Assembly (NCBI GenBank): GCA_963787485.1
Contig: CAWBDF010000007.1
Coordinates: 682,001 to 746,000, forward strand
Direction of reading: 5' to 3'
DNA: 64,000 nt
Origin: Bog-473 sp963787485
GTDB lineage: Bacteria > Actinomycetota > Acidimicrobiia > Acidimicrobiales > RAAP-2
Under the pieces are notes generated by a model. That model made no database searches. It was not told the DNA's origin and worked only from the letters and a program-made list of their open reading frames with translations. The translations under genes and the position numbers were made by a program. Shown here in pieces: positions 1 to 9,502 of this stretch (the stretch's first letter is position 1; each line of letters begins with the position of its first letter).

Positions 1-2037
<2,037 letters not shown>

Positions 2038-2058
2038 GGCGGGGGCGCACGGGATCCA

Positions 2059-2529
2059 CTACCAGCGGTAGTGCGCGAAAGCCCGGTTGGACTCCGCCAT
2101 CTTGTGCATGTCCTCGCGGCGCTTCACCGAGGTCCCGATGTTGTTCGAGGCGTCGAGGATCTCCCCTGCCAGGCGCTCGGCCATGGTCTTCTCCCGGCGC
2201 TGCCGCGAGTAGGTGGTGAGCCAGCGGATGGCGAGCGTGGTGGCGCGCCGCGGCCGCACTTCGACCGGGACTTGATACGTCGCCCCGCCCACCCGGCGAG
2301 ACTTGACCTCCACCTCGGGACGGGTGTTCTCCACGGCCCGTTTGAGCGCGGTGACCGGATCGCCCCCGGACTTCTCCTGCACCTGCTCGAGCGCGGTGTA
2401 CACGATGCGCTCGGCCAGGGTGCGCTTGCCCCGGGACAGGATCTTGTTGACGACCTGGGTGACCAGGACCGAGCGGTAGACCGGATCGGGTGCCAGCTCG
2501 CGCCGGGTGGCGGGTCCGTTGCGGGGCAC
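2059..2529 (-). CDS. rpsG: 30S ribosomal protein S7
   Basis: Primary 16S rRNA-binding protein that organises the 30S head and contacts E-site tRNA. The 156-residue product begins VPRNGPATRREL and ends AFAHYRW, both family signatures, and matches the usual length of S7. I chose the GTG at 2529 because homologues start with M-P-R. The rpsL stop codon TAG lies at 2532-2534, directly before it, and the GGAG sequences spanning the rpsL end serve as ribosome binding site. The open frame continues upstream to 3204, but that part overlaps rpsL in another frame and is not coding. S7 is often the translational repressor of the str operon; no operator was resolved here. Confidence 0.97.
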   Translation of the reverse strand: MPRNGPATRRELAPDPVYRSVLVTQVVNKILSRGKRTLAERIVYTALEQVQEKSGGDPVTALKRAVENTRPEVEVKSRRVGGATYQVPVEVRPRRATTLAIRWLTTYSRQRREKTMAERLAGEILDASNNIGTSVKRREDMHKMAESNRAFAHYRW

Positions 2530-2531
2530 TC

Positions 2532-2903
2532 CTAGGACTCCTTCTTCGCGCCGTAACGGCTGCGGGCCTGGCTGCGCTCGCGCACGCCCGAGGTGTCCAG
2601 CGCGCCGCGAACCACCTTGTAACGCACGCCGGGCAGGTCCTTCACACGGCCGCCGCGGACCAGGACGATGGAGTGCTCCTGGAGGTTGTGGCCCACGCCA
2701 GGGATGTAGGCCGTGACCTCGACTCCCGACGACAGGCGAACACGGGCCACCTTCCGCAGCGCCGAGTTCGGCTTCTTGGGCGTGGTCGTGTAGACCCGGG
2801 TGCAGACCCCCCGCCGCTGGGGCGCGCCCTTCAGGGCGGGGGTCTTGGTCTTGGTCACCTTGGCCTCCCGTCCCTTGCGGACGAGCTGGGCGATTGTGGG
2901 CAC
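2532..2903 (-). CDS. rpsL: 30S ribosomal protein S12
   Basis: Decoding-centre protein of the 30S subunit and first gene of the str operon. The 123-residue product starts at a GTG (2903) as VPTIAQLVRKGR and carries TTTPKKPNSALRK (residues 39-51) and GGRVKDLPGVRY (84-95). Lys43 and Lys88, where streptomycin resistance substitutions occur, are both lysine, so the protein looks like the sensitive form. A GAGAGG stretch upstream can act as ribosome binding site. Open frame exists up to 3182 but the extra N-terminus is not S12-like. A promoter with good -35 and -10 boxes lies about 85 nt upstream, and pccB is transcribed divergently. Confidence 0.97.
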   Translation of the reverse strand: MPTIAQLVRKGREAKVTKTKTPALKGAPQRRGVCTRVYTTTPKKPNSALRKVARVRLSSGVEVTAYIPGVGHNLQEHSIVLVRGGRVKDLPGVRYKVVRGALDTSGVRERSQARSRYGAKKES

Positions 2904-2985
2904 GCGTTCCCTCTCGGATGCGAAATCGTGGTTCCCATGGACTCGGCGCTGGCGCGCCGACGGAGCCGCCCATGGCAGAGAGAAG

Positions 2986-3014
2986 ATGATAGCGGTTGCC
3001 AGGGGTTGGGACAA
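2986..3014 (-). promoter_or_regulatory. Promoter of the str operon (rpsL-rpsG-fusA)
   Basis: On the minus strand a TTGTCC box (3014-3009) and a TATCAT box (2991-2986) are separated by exactly 17 nt, a good vegetative sigma-factor promoter. Transcription would start near 2979, giving a leader of about 75 nt before the rpsL GTG at 2903. The rpoBC promoter at 23764-23792 has the same design. Confidence 0.7.
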
Positions 3015-3062
3015 CCGCGTCAAGCTGTTCCGGACCGGAATTCGCGCCCCCGCCGGGAGCGT

Positions 3063-3068
3063 TAGCCT
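3063..3068 (+). promoter_or_regulatory. -10 box of a leaderless pccB transcript
   Basis: TAGCCT followed by 7 nt and the ATG at 3076. With the usual start about 7 nt after a TANNNT box, the mRNA would begin at the start codon. No Shine-Dalgarno lies close to this ATG. The identical box and spacing precede aspartokinase at 9490. Confidence 0.6.
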
Positions 3069-3075
3069 CGGCCCC

Positions 3076-4633
3076 ATGGAACACTCCATGGCCGAGCGCC
3101 TGGCCGACCTGGCCGAGCGCAAGAACGAGGCCCTGCACGCCGGCAGCCCGCGAGCCGTCGAGCGCCACCACGCCAAGGGCAAGCTGACGGCGCGGCGAGC
3201 GCATCGACTACCTGCTCGACGAGGGCTCCTTCCAGGAGCTCGACATGCTGGCCCGCCACCGGGCGCACGGCATGGGGCTCGAGGAGAACCGCCCCTACAC
3301 CGACGGCGTGGTCACCGGCTTCGGCACCATCGACGGGCGCCGTGTCTGCATCTTCAGCCAGGACTTCACCGTCTTCGGCGGAGCCCTGGGCGAGGTCTTC
3401 GCCGAGAAGATCCACAAGGTGATGGACCTGGCCGCCTCCACCGGGGTCCCCATGATCGGCCTCAACGACGGGGCGGGGGCCCGGATCCAAGAGGGCGTGG
3501 TCTCGCTGCACTCCTATGGCGGCATCTTCCACCGCAACGTGGCCGCTTCGGGGGTGATCCCCCAGATCAGCGTGATCCTTGGGCCCTGCGCCGGCGGGGC
3601 CGTCTACTCCCCGGCCATGACCGATTTCATCTTCATGGTCCAAGGCACCTCCCACATGTTCATCACCGGGCCCGACGTGGTCAAGACCGTCACCGGCGAG
3701 GACGTCACCCTCGAGGAGCTCGGGGGAGCCATGAGCCACGCCACCAAGTCGGGGGTGGCCACCTTCGTGTCGCCCGACGAGAAGGCCTGCCTGGACGACG
3801 TGCGCCAGCTGCTCTCGTACCTTCCCGCCAACAACCTCGAGGAGCCTCCGCTCGAGGTCAGCGGGGACGAGCCGGACCGTCTGGTCACCGAGCTCATCGA
3901 CTTCCTGCCCACCTCGCCCAACCAGCCCTACGACATGAAACGGATCATCACGGCCGTGGTCGACGACGGCGAGTACTTCGAGGTGCACCGGCACTGGGCC
4001 ATGTCGATCACCTGTGGCTTCGCCCGCATGAACGGCCGGGTGGTCGGCATTGTGGGCAACCAGCCCGCCGTCCTGGCGGGGGTGCTCGACATCGACTCCT
4101 CCGAGAAGGCCTCGCGCTTCGTGCGCACCTGCGACGCCTTCAACGTCCCGCTGCTCACCTTCGTCGACGTACCGGGCTTCATGCCCGGCACCGACCAGGA
4201 GTACGGCGGCATCATCCGGCACGGAGCCAAGCTGCTCTACGCGTACTGCGAGGCGACGGTGCCCCGTATCCAGATCATCACTCGCAAGGCCTATGGCGGC
4301 GCCTACGTGGTCATGAACTCCAAGTCCATCGGCGCCGATCTGGCCTTCGCCTGGCCCTCGGCCGAGCTGGCCGTGATGGGCCCCAACGGCGCCGTCGAGA
4401 TCGTCTACCGGCGCGAGCTGGCCGAGGCGACCGACCCCGAGCGCCGGCGGGCCGAGCTGATCGACGAGTACACCGAGCGCTACGCCAACCCCTACATCGC
4501 GGCCGAGCGGGGCTACGTCGACGACGTGATCTCGCCGGCCGACACCCGGGCCGTCATCTGCCGCAGCCTCGAGATCCTGGCCTCCAAGCGCGAGGAGCTG
4601 CCCCGGCGCAAGCACGGGAACGTGCCCCTGTGA
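3076..4633 (+). CDS. pccB: Acyl-CoA (propionyl-CoA) carboxylase beta chain, single-base frameshift in this sequence
   Basis: Carboxyltransferase subunit that moves CO2 from biotin to propionyl-CoA or another acyl-CoA. The N-terminus reads from the ATG at 3076 as MEHSMAERLADLAERKNEAL and on to HAKGKLTAR. The frame then shifts by one base: removing one G at 3194-3195 restores TARERIDYLLDEGSF, joining the frame of VVTGFGTIDGRR, GGAVYSPAMTDF, FVDVPGFMPG and GPNGAVEIVYRREL to the stop at 4631-4633. The corrected protein has 518 residues, normal for PccB. As written, only an internal ATG at 3245 (462 residues) opens the long frame, and that would lose conserved sequence. A consensus error is more likely than decay because the rest is intact. 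The epsilon-like gene overlaps its end by GTGA. Propionyl-CoA carboxylase fits the ethylmalonyl-CoA genes nearby; substrate specificity is inferred. Confidence 0.88.
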
Positions 4634-4854
4634 GCCCGTTGGAAGTGGACCGCTCCATGCTGGCCCTGCGCGAGCCGTCCGCGCCCGACCCCGTCGCGCT
4701 GGCCGCCATCGCGGCGGCCGTCGAGCTGGTGTGGCCGCGCCCGGCTCCGCCGGACGACCAGGTCAACCCTGAGCACGATGCCTGGCGCTTCAGTGGCCGC
4801 TGGTGGCACGAGCCGATGCCCTTGCGCCGCGACCGGCCCTGGACGCGGACCTGA
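4630..4854 (+). CDS. Acyl-CoA carboxylase epsilon-like subunit
   Basis: A 74-residue peptide starting at a GTG that overlaps the pccB stop (GTGA, 4630-4633). It reads VSPLEVDRSMLALREPSAPD and ends in AWRFSGRWWHEPMPLRRDRP. Small actinobacterial epsilon subunits of acyl-CoA carboxylases sit directly after the beta subunit, have an alanine-rich helix and finish with a W-x-x-S-x-R-W-W type motif; all three properties are seen here. These peptides stabilise the alpha-beta complex. The assignment rests on position and the C-terminal motif, since the family is poorly conserved. Its TGA (4852-4854) overlaps the likely start of the next gene. Confidence 0.75.
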   Translation: MSPLEVDRSMLALREPSAPDPVALAAIAAAVELVWPRPAPPDDQVNPEHDAWRFSGRWWHEPMPLRRDRPWTRT

Positions 4855-5186
4855 CCGTCTACGTCGACGACTGGCGCCAGCCGGCCACGGTGCGCGACCG
4901 GGCCGAGCGCTGGTCTCACCTGCTGGCCGACGATCCCGAGGAGCTCCACGCCCTGGCCGGTGCGCTGGGCATCCCGAGGCGCGGCTACCAGCGCCACCGG
5001 CGCTCGGCCGCCCTCAACCATTACGACCTGCCCGAAGCGCTGCGCCAGCGGGCCATTGAGCTCGGCGCCGTCCCGGTGACCTGGCGCCAGATGGCCCGCC
5101 TCACCCGCCAGTGGAGGGTCGCCTCCGTCAGCTCGGGTGCAGGCCCTGGCGCTGGCGCTCGGCCAGGCCCACCAGGTCCTCCATGA
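4851..5186 (+). CDS. DUF4031 domain protein, possible CTG start
   Basis: The product reads LTVYVDDWRQPATVRDRAER, then WSHLLADDPEELHALAGALG, HYDLPEALRQRAIELGAVPV and TWRQMA. This matches the layout of DUF4031 proteins, which begin M-T-V-Y-V-D-D; their function is unknown. The first in-frame GTG is at 4803, inside the epsilon-like gene, and would add 16 residues not expected in the family. A CTG at 4851 overlaps the preceding stop as CTGA and gives exactly the expected N-terminus, so I set the start there. The frame runs to 5186 and overlaps the 3' end of the convergent mutase gene by 59 nt; the last 25 residues are low-complexity. Confidence 0.65.
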   Translation: MTVYVDDWRQPATVRDRAERWSHLLADDPEELHALAGALGIPRRGYQRHRRSAALNHYDLPEALRQRAIELGAVPVTWRQMARLTRQWRVASVSSGAGPGAGARPGPPGPP

Positions 5187-7122
5187 TGCGGCCGAACGAG
5201 TAGTCCTTCGGCGTGTACACCGCCTCCACCCCCTTGCCGACCAGGATCTCGGCATCATCGGGCGGGATGATCCCACCCACCACCACGGCCGCCGTGCTCC
5301 CGGCTGCCCGCAGCCGGTCGAGGACGTCGGGCACGAGCTCGAGGTGGGAGCCCGAGAGGATGGAGAGGCCCACGATGTCGACGTCCTCGTCGAGGGCGGC
5401 GGCGGTGATCTGGGCCGGGCTCAACCTGATGCCCTGGTAGATCACCTCGAACCCGGCATCGCGGGCAGCCACGGCGATCTGCTCGGCTCCGTTGGAGTGC
5501 CCGTCGAGCCCCGGCTTGGCCACCAAGAAGCGCGGCGGACCGGCGCCGTCTGCGGCCAGGGCCATGGTGCGCCGCCGGACGCGCTCGAGGTCGGCGCCCC
5601 GATGGCCCACGCCACCGCTGATCCCCGTCGGGGCGCGGAACTCCCCGAACACCTCGCGCAGCGCGCCGGCCCATTCCCCGGTGGTGCCGCCGGCGTGGGC
5701 CAGGGCGATGGTGGCGGGCATGACGTTTCCCTCGGGCCCTTCGTCGGCGGCCACCCGGCGCAGCTGGTCGAGCGCGGCGCCCACGGCGGTGACGTCGCGC
5801 CCGGCCCGCCACTGCGCCATCTCGGAGATCTGCTCGACCTCGACACGATGGTCGACCTTCAAGATGTGCTGAATCTCCCCTTCACCCAGCAGCGGCGACG
5901 GCGCCGCCTCGGTGAAGCAATTGACCCCGACCACCATCTGCTCGCCGGACTCGATACGCCGAACCCGCTCGGCCTGGCTCCGCACGAGGCGGCGCTTGAG
6001 CTCGTCGATGGCCTCGAACGCGCCCCCGAGGGACTCCACGTCGGCCAGCTCGACCTCGGCTGCCTCCGCCAGCTCGGCCGTCTTGGCCTCCACCACCTTG
6101 GAACCCTCGAAGATGTCGTCGTACTCGAGCAGGTCGGACTCGTAGGCCAGGACCTGTTGCATGCGAAGCGACCACTGCTGATCCCACGGCCGCGGCAGGC
6201 CCATGGCCTCGTTCCACGCCGGCAGTTGCATGGCCCGTGCTCGAGCACTCCTGGACAACGTCACCCCGAGCGTCTCGAGCACGATGCGCTGCACGTTGTT
6301 CTCGGGCTGCTGCTCGGTGAGTCCCAGCGAGTTGACCTGCACCCCGTAGCGGAATCGCCGCAACGTGGGTTCCCGAACGCCGTAGCGCTCGCGGCAGATC
6401 CGGTCCCACATGGCCGTGAGGGCCCGCACTTTGCACGTCTCCTCGACGAAGCGGACGCTCGAGTTCACGAAGAAGCTGATGCGGCCCACCACCGCCGGGA
6501 GCTCGGAGGCCTCGATCTTGCCCGAGTCACGCACGCCGTCGAGCACCCCGATCGCGGTGGCCAATGCGTAGGCGATCTCCTGCACGGGCGTGGCGCCGGC
6601 CTCTTGGAGGTGGTAGCTGCACACGTTGATGGGGTTCCACCGGGGGGCGTGGCGCACCGTGTAGGCGATGGTGTCGACGGTGAGGCGCAGGCTGGGGCCC
6701 GGCGGGAAGATGTACGTGCCGCGGCTCAGGTACTCCTTGACGATGTCGTTCTGCGTGGTGCCGGCCAGCCGCGTCGGTTCGACTCCCATCTCCTCGGCGT
6801 GGGCCACGTACAGCCCGAGCAGCCAGGCTGCCGTCGCGTTGATCGTCATGGAGGTGTTCATGTCCGCGACCGGGATGCCCGAGAACAGCTCTCGCATGTG
6901 CCCGAGGTGCGCCACCGGGACGCCAACCTTGCCCACCTCGCCCGCCGCCTCTGGGTCGTCGGGGTCGTACCCGGTCTGGGTGGGCAGGTCGAAGGCAATG
7001 GAGAGGCCGGTCTGGCCCTTGGCCAGGTTGGTGCGGAAGAGCGCGTTGGAGGCCCGCGCGGTCGAATGGCCCGAGTAGGTGCGCATCACCCACGGCGCAT
7101 CCCGCTGCCGCCCCGTCTCCAT
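5128..7122 (-). CDS. ecm: Ethylmalonyl-CoA mutase (B12-dependent)
   Basis: Adenosylcobalamin enzyme converting (2R)-ethylmalonyl-CoA to (2S)-methylsuccinyl-CoA in the ethylmalonyl-CoA pathway; called MeaA in streptomycetes. The N-terminal mutase barrel carries RTYSGHSTARASNALFR, GQTGLSIAFDLPTQTGYDPD, TTQNDIVKEYLSRGTY and RRFRYGVQVNSLGLTEQQP. The C-terminal cobalamin domain has KPGLDGHSNGAEQIAVAARD (the D-x-H-x-x-G ligand motif near residue 540) and GLSILSGSHLELVP. The H-S-T signature after R-T-Y-x-G, and single-chain length of 664 residues, fit ethylmalonyl-CoA mutase rather than methylmalonyl- or isobutyryl-CoA mutase. I prefer the ATG at 7122 because GGGAGGTGG lies just before it; an ATG at 7140 is also open. 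Crotonyl-CoA carboxylase/reductase and an epimerase lie 6-7 kb away. Confidence 0.9.
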   Translation of the reverse strand: METGRQRDAPWVMRTYSGHSTARASNALFRTNLAKGQTGLSIAFDLPTQTGYDPDDPEAAGEVGKVGVPVAHLGHMRELFSGIPVADMNTSMTINATAAWLLGLYVAHAEEMGVEPTRLAGTTQNDIVKEYLSRGTYIFPPGPSLRLTVDTIAYTVRHAPRWNPINVCSYHLQEAGATPVQEIAYALATAIGVLDGVRDSGKIEASELPAVVGRISFFVNSSVRFVEETCKVRALTAMWDRICRERYGVREPTLRRFRYGVQVNSLGLTEQQPENNVQRIVLETLGVTLSRSARARAMQLPAWNEAMGLPRPWDQQWSLRMQQVLAYESDLLEYDDIFEGSKVVEAKTAELAEAAEVELADVESLGGAFEAIDELKRRLVRSQAERVRRIESGEQMVVGVNCFTEAAPSPLLGEGEIQHILKVDHRVEVEQISEMAQWRAGRDVTAVGAALDQLRRVAADEGPEGNVMPATIALAHAGGTTGEWAGALREVFGEFRAPTGISGGVGHRGADLERVRRRTMALAADGAGPPRFLVAKPGLDGHSNGAEQIAVAARDAGFEVIYQGIRLSPAQITAAALDEDVDIVGLSILSGSHLELVPDVLDRLRAAGSTAAVVVGGIIPPDDAEILVGKGVEAVYTPKDYSFGRIMEDLVGLAERQRQGLHPS

Positions 7123-7247
7123 CACCCCACCTCCCGCCATGTCGAGCCAATTGGAGTCCCACCATTGTGCCCGTCTTCACGAGGGTCACCGCGCCGTGCC
7201 CGCCCGGCGGGATGCGGGCGGCGTCGTCGGGCGTGCAAGAGTGGCGC

Positions 7248-7934
7248 ATGGAGACGTCCGGCACGCTGGCCCTGGTCGGGGGTGACGAATGGACCGCGGG
7301 CTGCACCTTCGACGCCCCGTTGCTGGCGGCCTCGGGGGCCACGCACGTGGTGGTGCTCCCGACGGCCGCGGCCTACCAGCATCCCGAACGCGTGGTGCTC
7401 CGGGCGGCTGACTGGTTCGGACCCCTCCGGGCGACCGTCGAGGGCCTCATGGTGGTCGATCGCGCCTCGGCCGAGGACGCCGGCATGGCCGCGGTGGTGG
7501 CCCGCGCCCGCTTCATCTATCTCTCGGGAGGCTCCCCCCTCCACCTGCGCGCCGTGTTGAAGAAGTCCGCCGTCTTCGAGGCCCTGACGGCCGCCTACGC
7601 CGGCGGGGCGGTGGTGGTGGGCGCCGGAGCGGGAGCCATGGTGCTCACCGATCCCATGGTCGACCCCCGCGGCGGAGCACTCACTCTCGGCCTGGGGCTG
7701 GTGGACAACCTCACCGTGGTCCCCCACTTCGGCGACGAGCACGACGACGCCCACGGGCAGAAACTCGAGCGGACGGTGGCGATGGCGCCGGCGGCCCTGC
7801 CCGTGGTGGCGCTGCCGACGCGGACCGCCCTGATCAGGGATCCCGACGGCTCCTGGCGGGCCGAGGGGGTCGGGACGCCGGCGGTCTTCGTCGGCGGTGC
7901 GCAGACCGAAGGGCTCGCCGCGCTGAAGGGCTGA
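7248..7934 (+). CDS. Peptidase S51 / type 1 glutamine amidotransferase-like protein lacking the catalytic serine
   Basis: A 228-residue cytoplasmic protein with the fold signature of the S51 (peptidase E/cyanophycinase-like) family: an N-terminal LALVGGDEW strand, FIYLSGGSPLHLRAVLK, and AMVLTDPMVDPRGGALTLGL. The nucleophile elbow, normally G-x-S-A-G-A, reads G-A-G-A-G-A (residues about 125-130), so the serine is glycine. A serine peptidase reaction is therefore unlikely; a binding or regulatory role is possible but unknown. The start is the ATG at 7248, after which the typical N-terminus begins. It is divergent from ecm and converges on the cyclophilin genes. Confidence 0.75.
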   Translation: METSGTLALVGGDEWTAGCTFDAPLLAASGATHVVVLPTAAAYQHPERVVLRAADWFGPLRATVEGLMVVDRASAEDAGMAAVVARARFIYLSGGSPLHLRAVLKKSAVFEALTAAYAGGAVVVGAGAGAMVLTDPMVDPRGGALTLGLGLVDNLTVVPHFGDEHDDAHGQKLERTVAMAPAALPVVALPTRTALIRDPDGSWRAEGVGTPAVFVGGAQTEGLAALKG

Positions 7935-7940
7935 GGCTTG

Positions 7941-8498
7941 TCAGTCCCGTTCTTCGATGGTGACGCTCTCAATCACGACGGTCTCCGTCGGCGCGCCCGA
8001 CCGTGAGCCCGCGGCGTCAATGCGCGCCACCACGTCCAACCCGCTCACGGCCTCACCGAAGAGCGAGTAGAGCGGGGGCAACCCCACGCCGTCGGGACCG
8101 CTGATCACGAAGAACTGGCTCCCGTTGGTGTTGGGCCCTGCGTTGGCCATGGCCAGAGATCCCACCTGGTAGCGGCCGGGCGAGGGAAGCTCGTCGGCGA
8201 AGCGGTAGCCCGGACCTCCCGACCCACTCCCGGTGGGGTCGCCGCCCTGGAGCACGAAGCCCGGGATGATCCGATGGAAGGCGATGCCGTCGAAGTAGTG
8301 GTAGCGGGCCAAGAAGACGAAACTGTTCACCGCCTTGGGCGCCGCCAAATGGTCCAGCGCGAAGACCATGGTGCCGTGCGACGTGGCCATCGTGGCCACG
8401 TAGCGCTTGTCCGTGTCGAGGATCATCGGCGGCTCCTGTTCGAAGGTCCGCTGCTGGGGGCTCGAACCATCCGCGGCGGGGCGAGTGGGCTCTGGCAT
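7941..8498 (-). CDS. Peptidyl-prolyl cis-trans isomerase, cyclophilin type (cytoplasmic)
   Basis: Cyclophilin-type proline isomerase of 185 residues without signal peptide or membrane segment. The core shows FHRIIPGFVLQGGDPTGSGS, the active-site block (Phe-His-Arg, then Gln), SLAMANAGPNTNGSQFFVIS, and YSLFGEAVSGLDVVARID. The start ATG at 8498 has AAGGAG 7 nt upstream, and that site overlaps the stop codon (TAA, 8510-8512) of the preceding cyclophilin, so the two are co-translated. The pair looks like a duplication that gave one anchored and one soluble enzyme. Confidence 0.9.
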   Translation of the reverse strand: MPEPTRPAADGSSPQQRTFEQEPPMILDTDKRYVATMATSHGTMVFALDHLAAPKAVNSFVFLARYHYFDGIAFHRIIPGFVLQGGDPTGSGSGGPGYRFADELPSPGRYQVGSLAMANAGPNTNGSQFFVISGPDGVGLPPLYSLFGEAVSGLDVVARIDAAGSRSGAPTETVVIESVTIEERD

Positions 8499-8509
8499 GT
8501 CGGCGCTCC

Positions 8510-9346
8510 TTAGGACTCGTGAATGGTGATGGAGATGATGCGCTGCGTCACGTCGGGCGGGACGCCTTGGGCCGACCCTTGCTGGTTGATGGTGTCGACC
8601 ACGTCCATCCCCGACGTGACCACCCCGAAGAGCGCGTAGTCGGGCGTGAGGGACTCACCTTCGGGTCCGGCCACAACGAAGAACTGGGAGCCACCCGTGT
8701 TGGGACCGCTGTTCGCCATGGCGACCGAACCGAGCGGGTACTGCGGCGACGCCTTGGCCGGCAGCTCGTCGCGAATGGCATAGCCGGGACCGCCCGTTCC
8801 GGTTCCCGTCGGGTCACCCGTCTGGTCCATGAAGCCCGGGATGACCCGATGGAAGATCACGCAGTGGTAGTACCCCCGGCCGGCCAGGAACACGAAGTTG
8901 TTGACCGTCTTGGGAGCGGTCTTGGCGTCCAGCGCCACGTCGAAGGTGCCCGTCGTGGTCACCACGGTGGCGCTGTAGTTCCTCGATGTGTCGATGGTCA
9001 TCGGCGGGGCCGAGGAGTAGTGCTGGGTGTTGACCCTGGCACTCGTGCTGACCGGGCAGCCCGCCTTCACCGCCACCGCGTTGGCCTGCACCTGGAGCTT
9101 GGCGTCGGCGGCCTGGGCCGCCGACGTGGTGGAGGTCGTGGCCTTGGCGGTGGTGGACGTGGCGCTCTTCTTGCCCGAGCCGTTGTTGCCGCTCGAGACG
9201 GCAAATGCGATGCCCACGATGGCCGCCGCCACCACGACCACGATCACGACGTTGCGGATCCGTCGACGCTGCTTGATGTGCTGGGCCTCGGCGGCCAGCC
9301 GCGCCTCACGGGCGGCGCGCTGGCGGGCTCTCTTCTCGCTGGGCAC
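8510..9346 (-). CDS. Membrane-anchored cyclophilin-type peptidyl-prolyl isomerase
   Basis: A 278-residue protein: a basic N-terminus rich in Arg/Ala, one membrane segment (NVVIVVVVAAAIVGIAFAV, about residues 32-50), a Ser/Thr/Ala-rich linker, and a cyclophilin domain. The domain carries FHRVIPGFMDQTGDPTGTGT, SVAMANSGPNTGGSQFFVVA and YALFGVVTSGMDVVDTIN. The isomerase domain should face the outside and help fold exported proteins. The start is a GTG at 9346; a TAGGGT box ends 8 nt before it, so the transcript may have little or no leader. It is the first gene of a two-cyclophilin operon. Confidence 0.9.
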   Translation of the reverse strand: MPSEKRARQRAAREARLAAEAQHIKQRRRIRNVVIVVVVAAAIVGIAFAVSSGNNGSGKKSATSTTAKATTSTTSAAQAADAKLQVQANAVAVKAGCPVSTSARVNTQHYSSAPPMTIDTSRNYSATVVTTTGTFDVALDAKTAPKTVNNFVFLAGRGYYHCVIFHRVIPGFMDQTGDPTGTGTGGPGYAIRDELPAKASPQYPLGSVAMANSGPNTGGSQFFVVAGPEGESLTPDYALFGVVTSGMDVVDTINQQGSAQGVPPDVTQRIISITIHES

Positions 9347-9489
9347 GGCCCGAGACCCTATCCAACTCCACGCGGGGAATCGGATCGGCCGTCGAACGCC
9401 AGCGATCGTTCCCCGGGCCGTCCCGGCCGCCCAGGCCCTGCCGACGACGGCGGCTCTGGTTCCTGACGGAACGCCCGATGTCCAGCCGT

Positions 9490-9495
9490 TAGCCT
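9490..9495 (+). promoter_or_regulatory. -10 box of a leaderless aspartokinase transcript
   Basis: TAGCCT, 7 nt, then the ATG at 9503. Box and spacing are identical to those before pccB at 3063. No Shine-Dalgarno precedes the ATG. Confidence 0.65.
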
Positions 9496-9502
9496 CGTCC
9501 GG

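Noticed and set aside
2800..4854. A single 684-codon frame through pccB and the epsilon-like gene
   Set aside because: Only its first part (3076-3195) and its last part (4630-4854) are coding; the middle is the wrong frame of pccB and stays open only because of high GC.
5137..7560. An 807-codon plus-strand open frame
   Set aside because: Antisense to the ethylmalonyl-CoA mutase gene and then out of frame with the S51-like gene.
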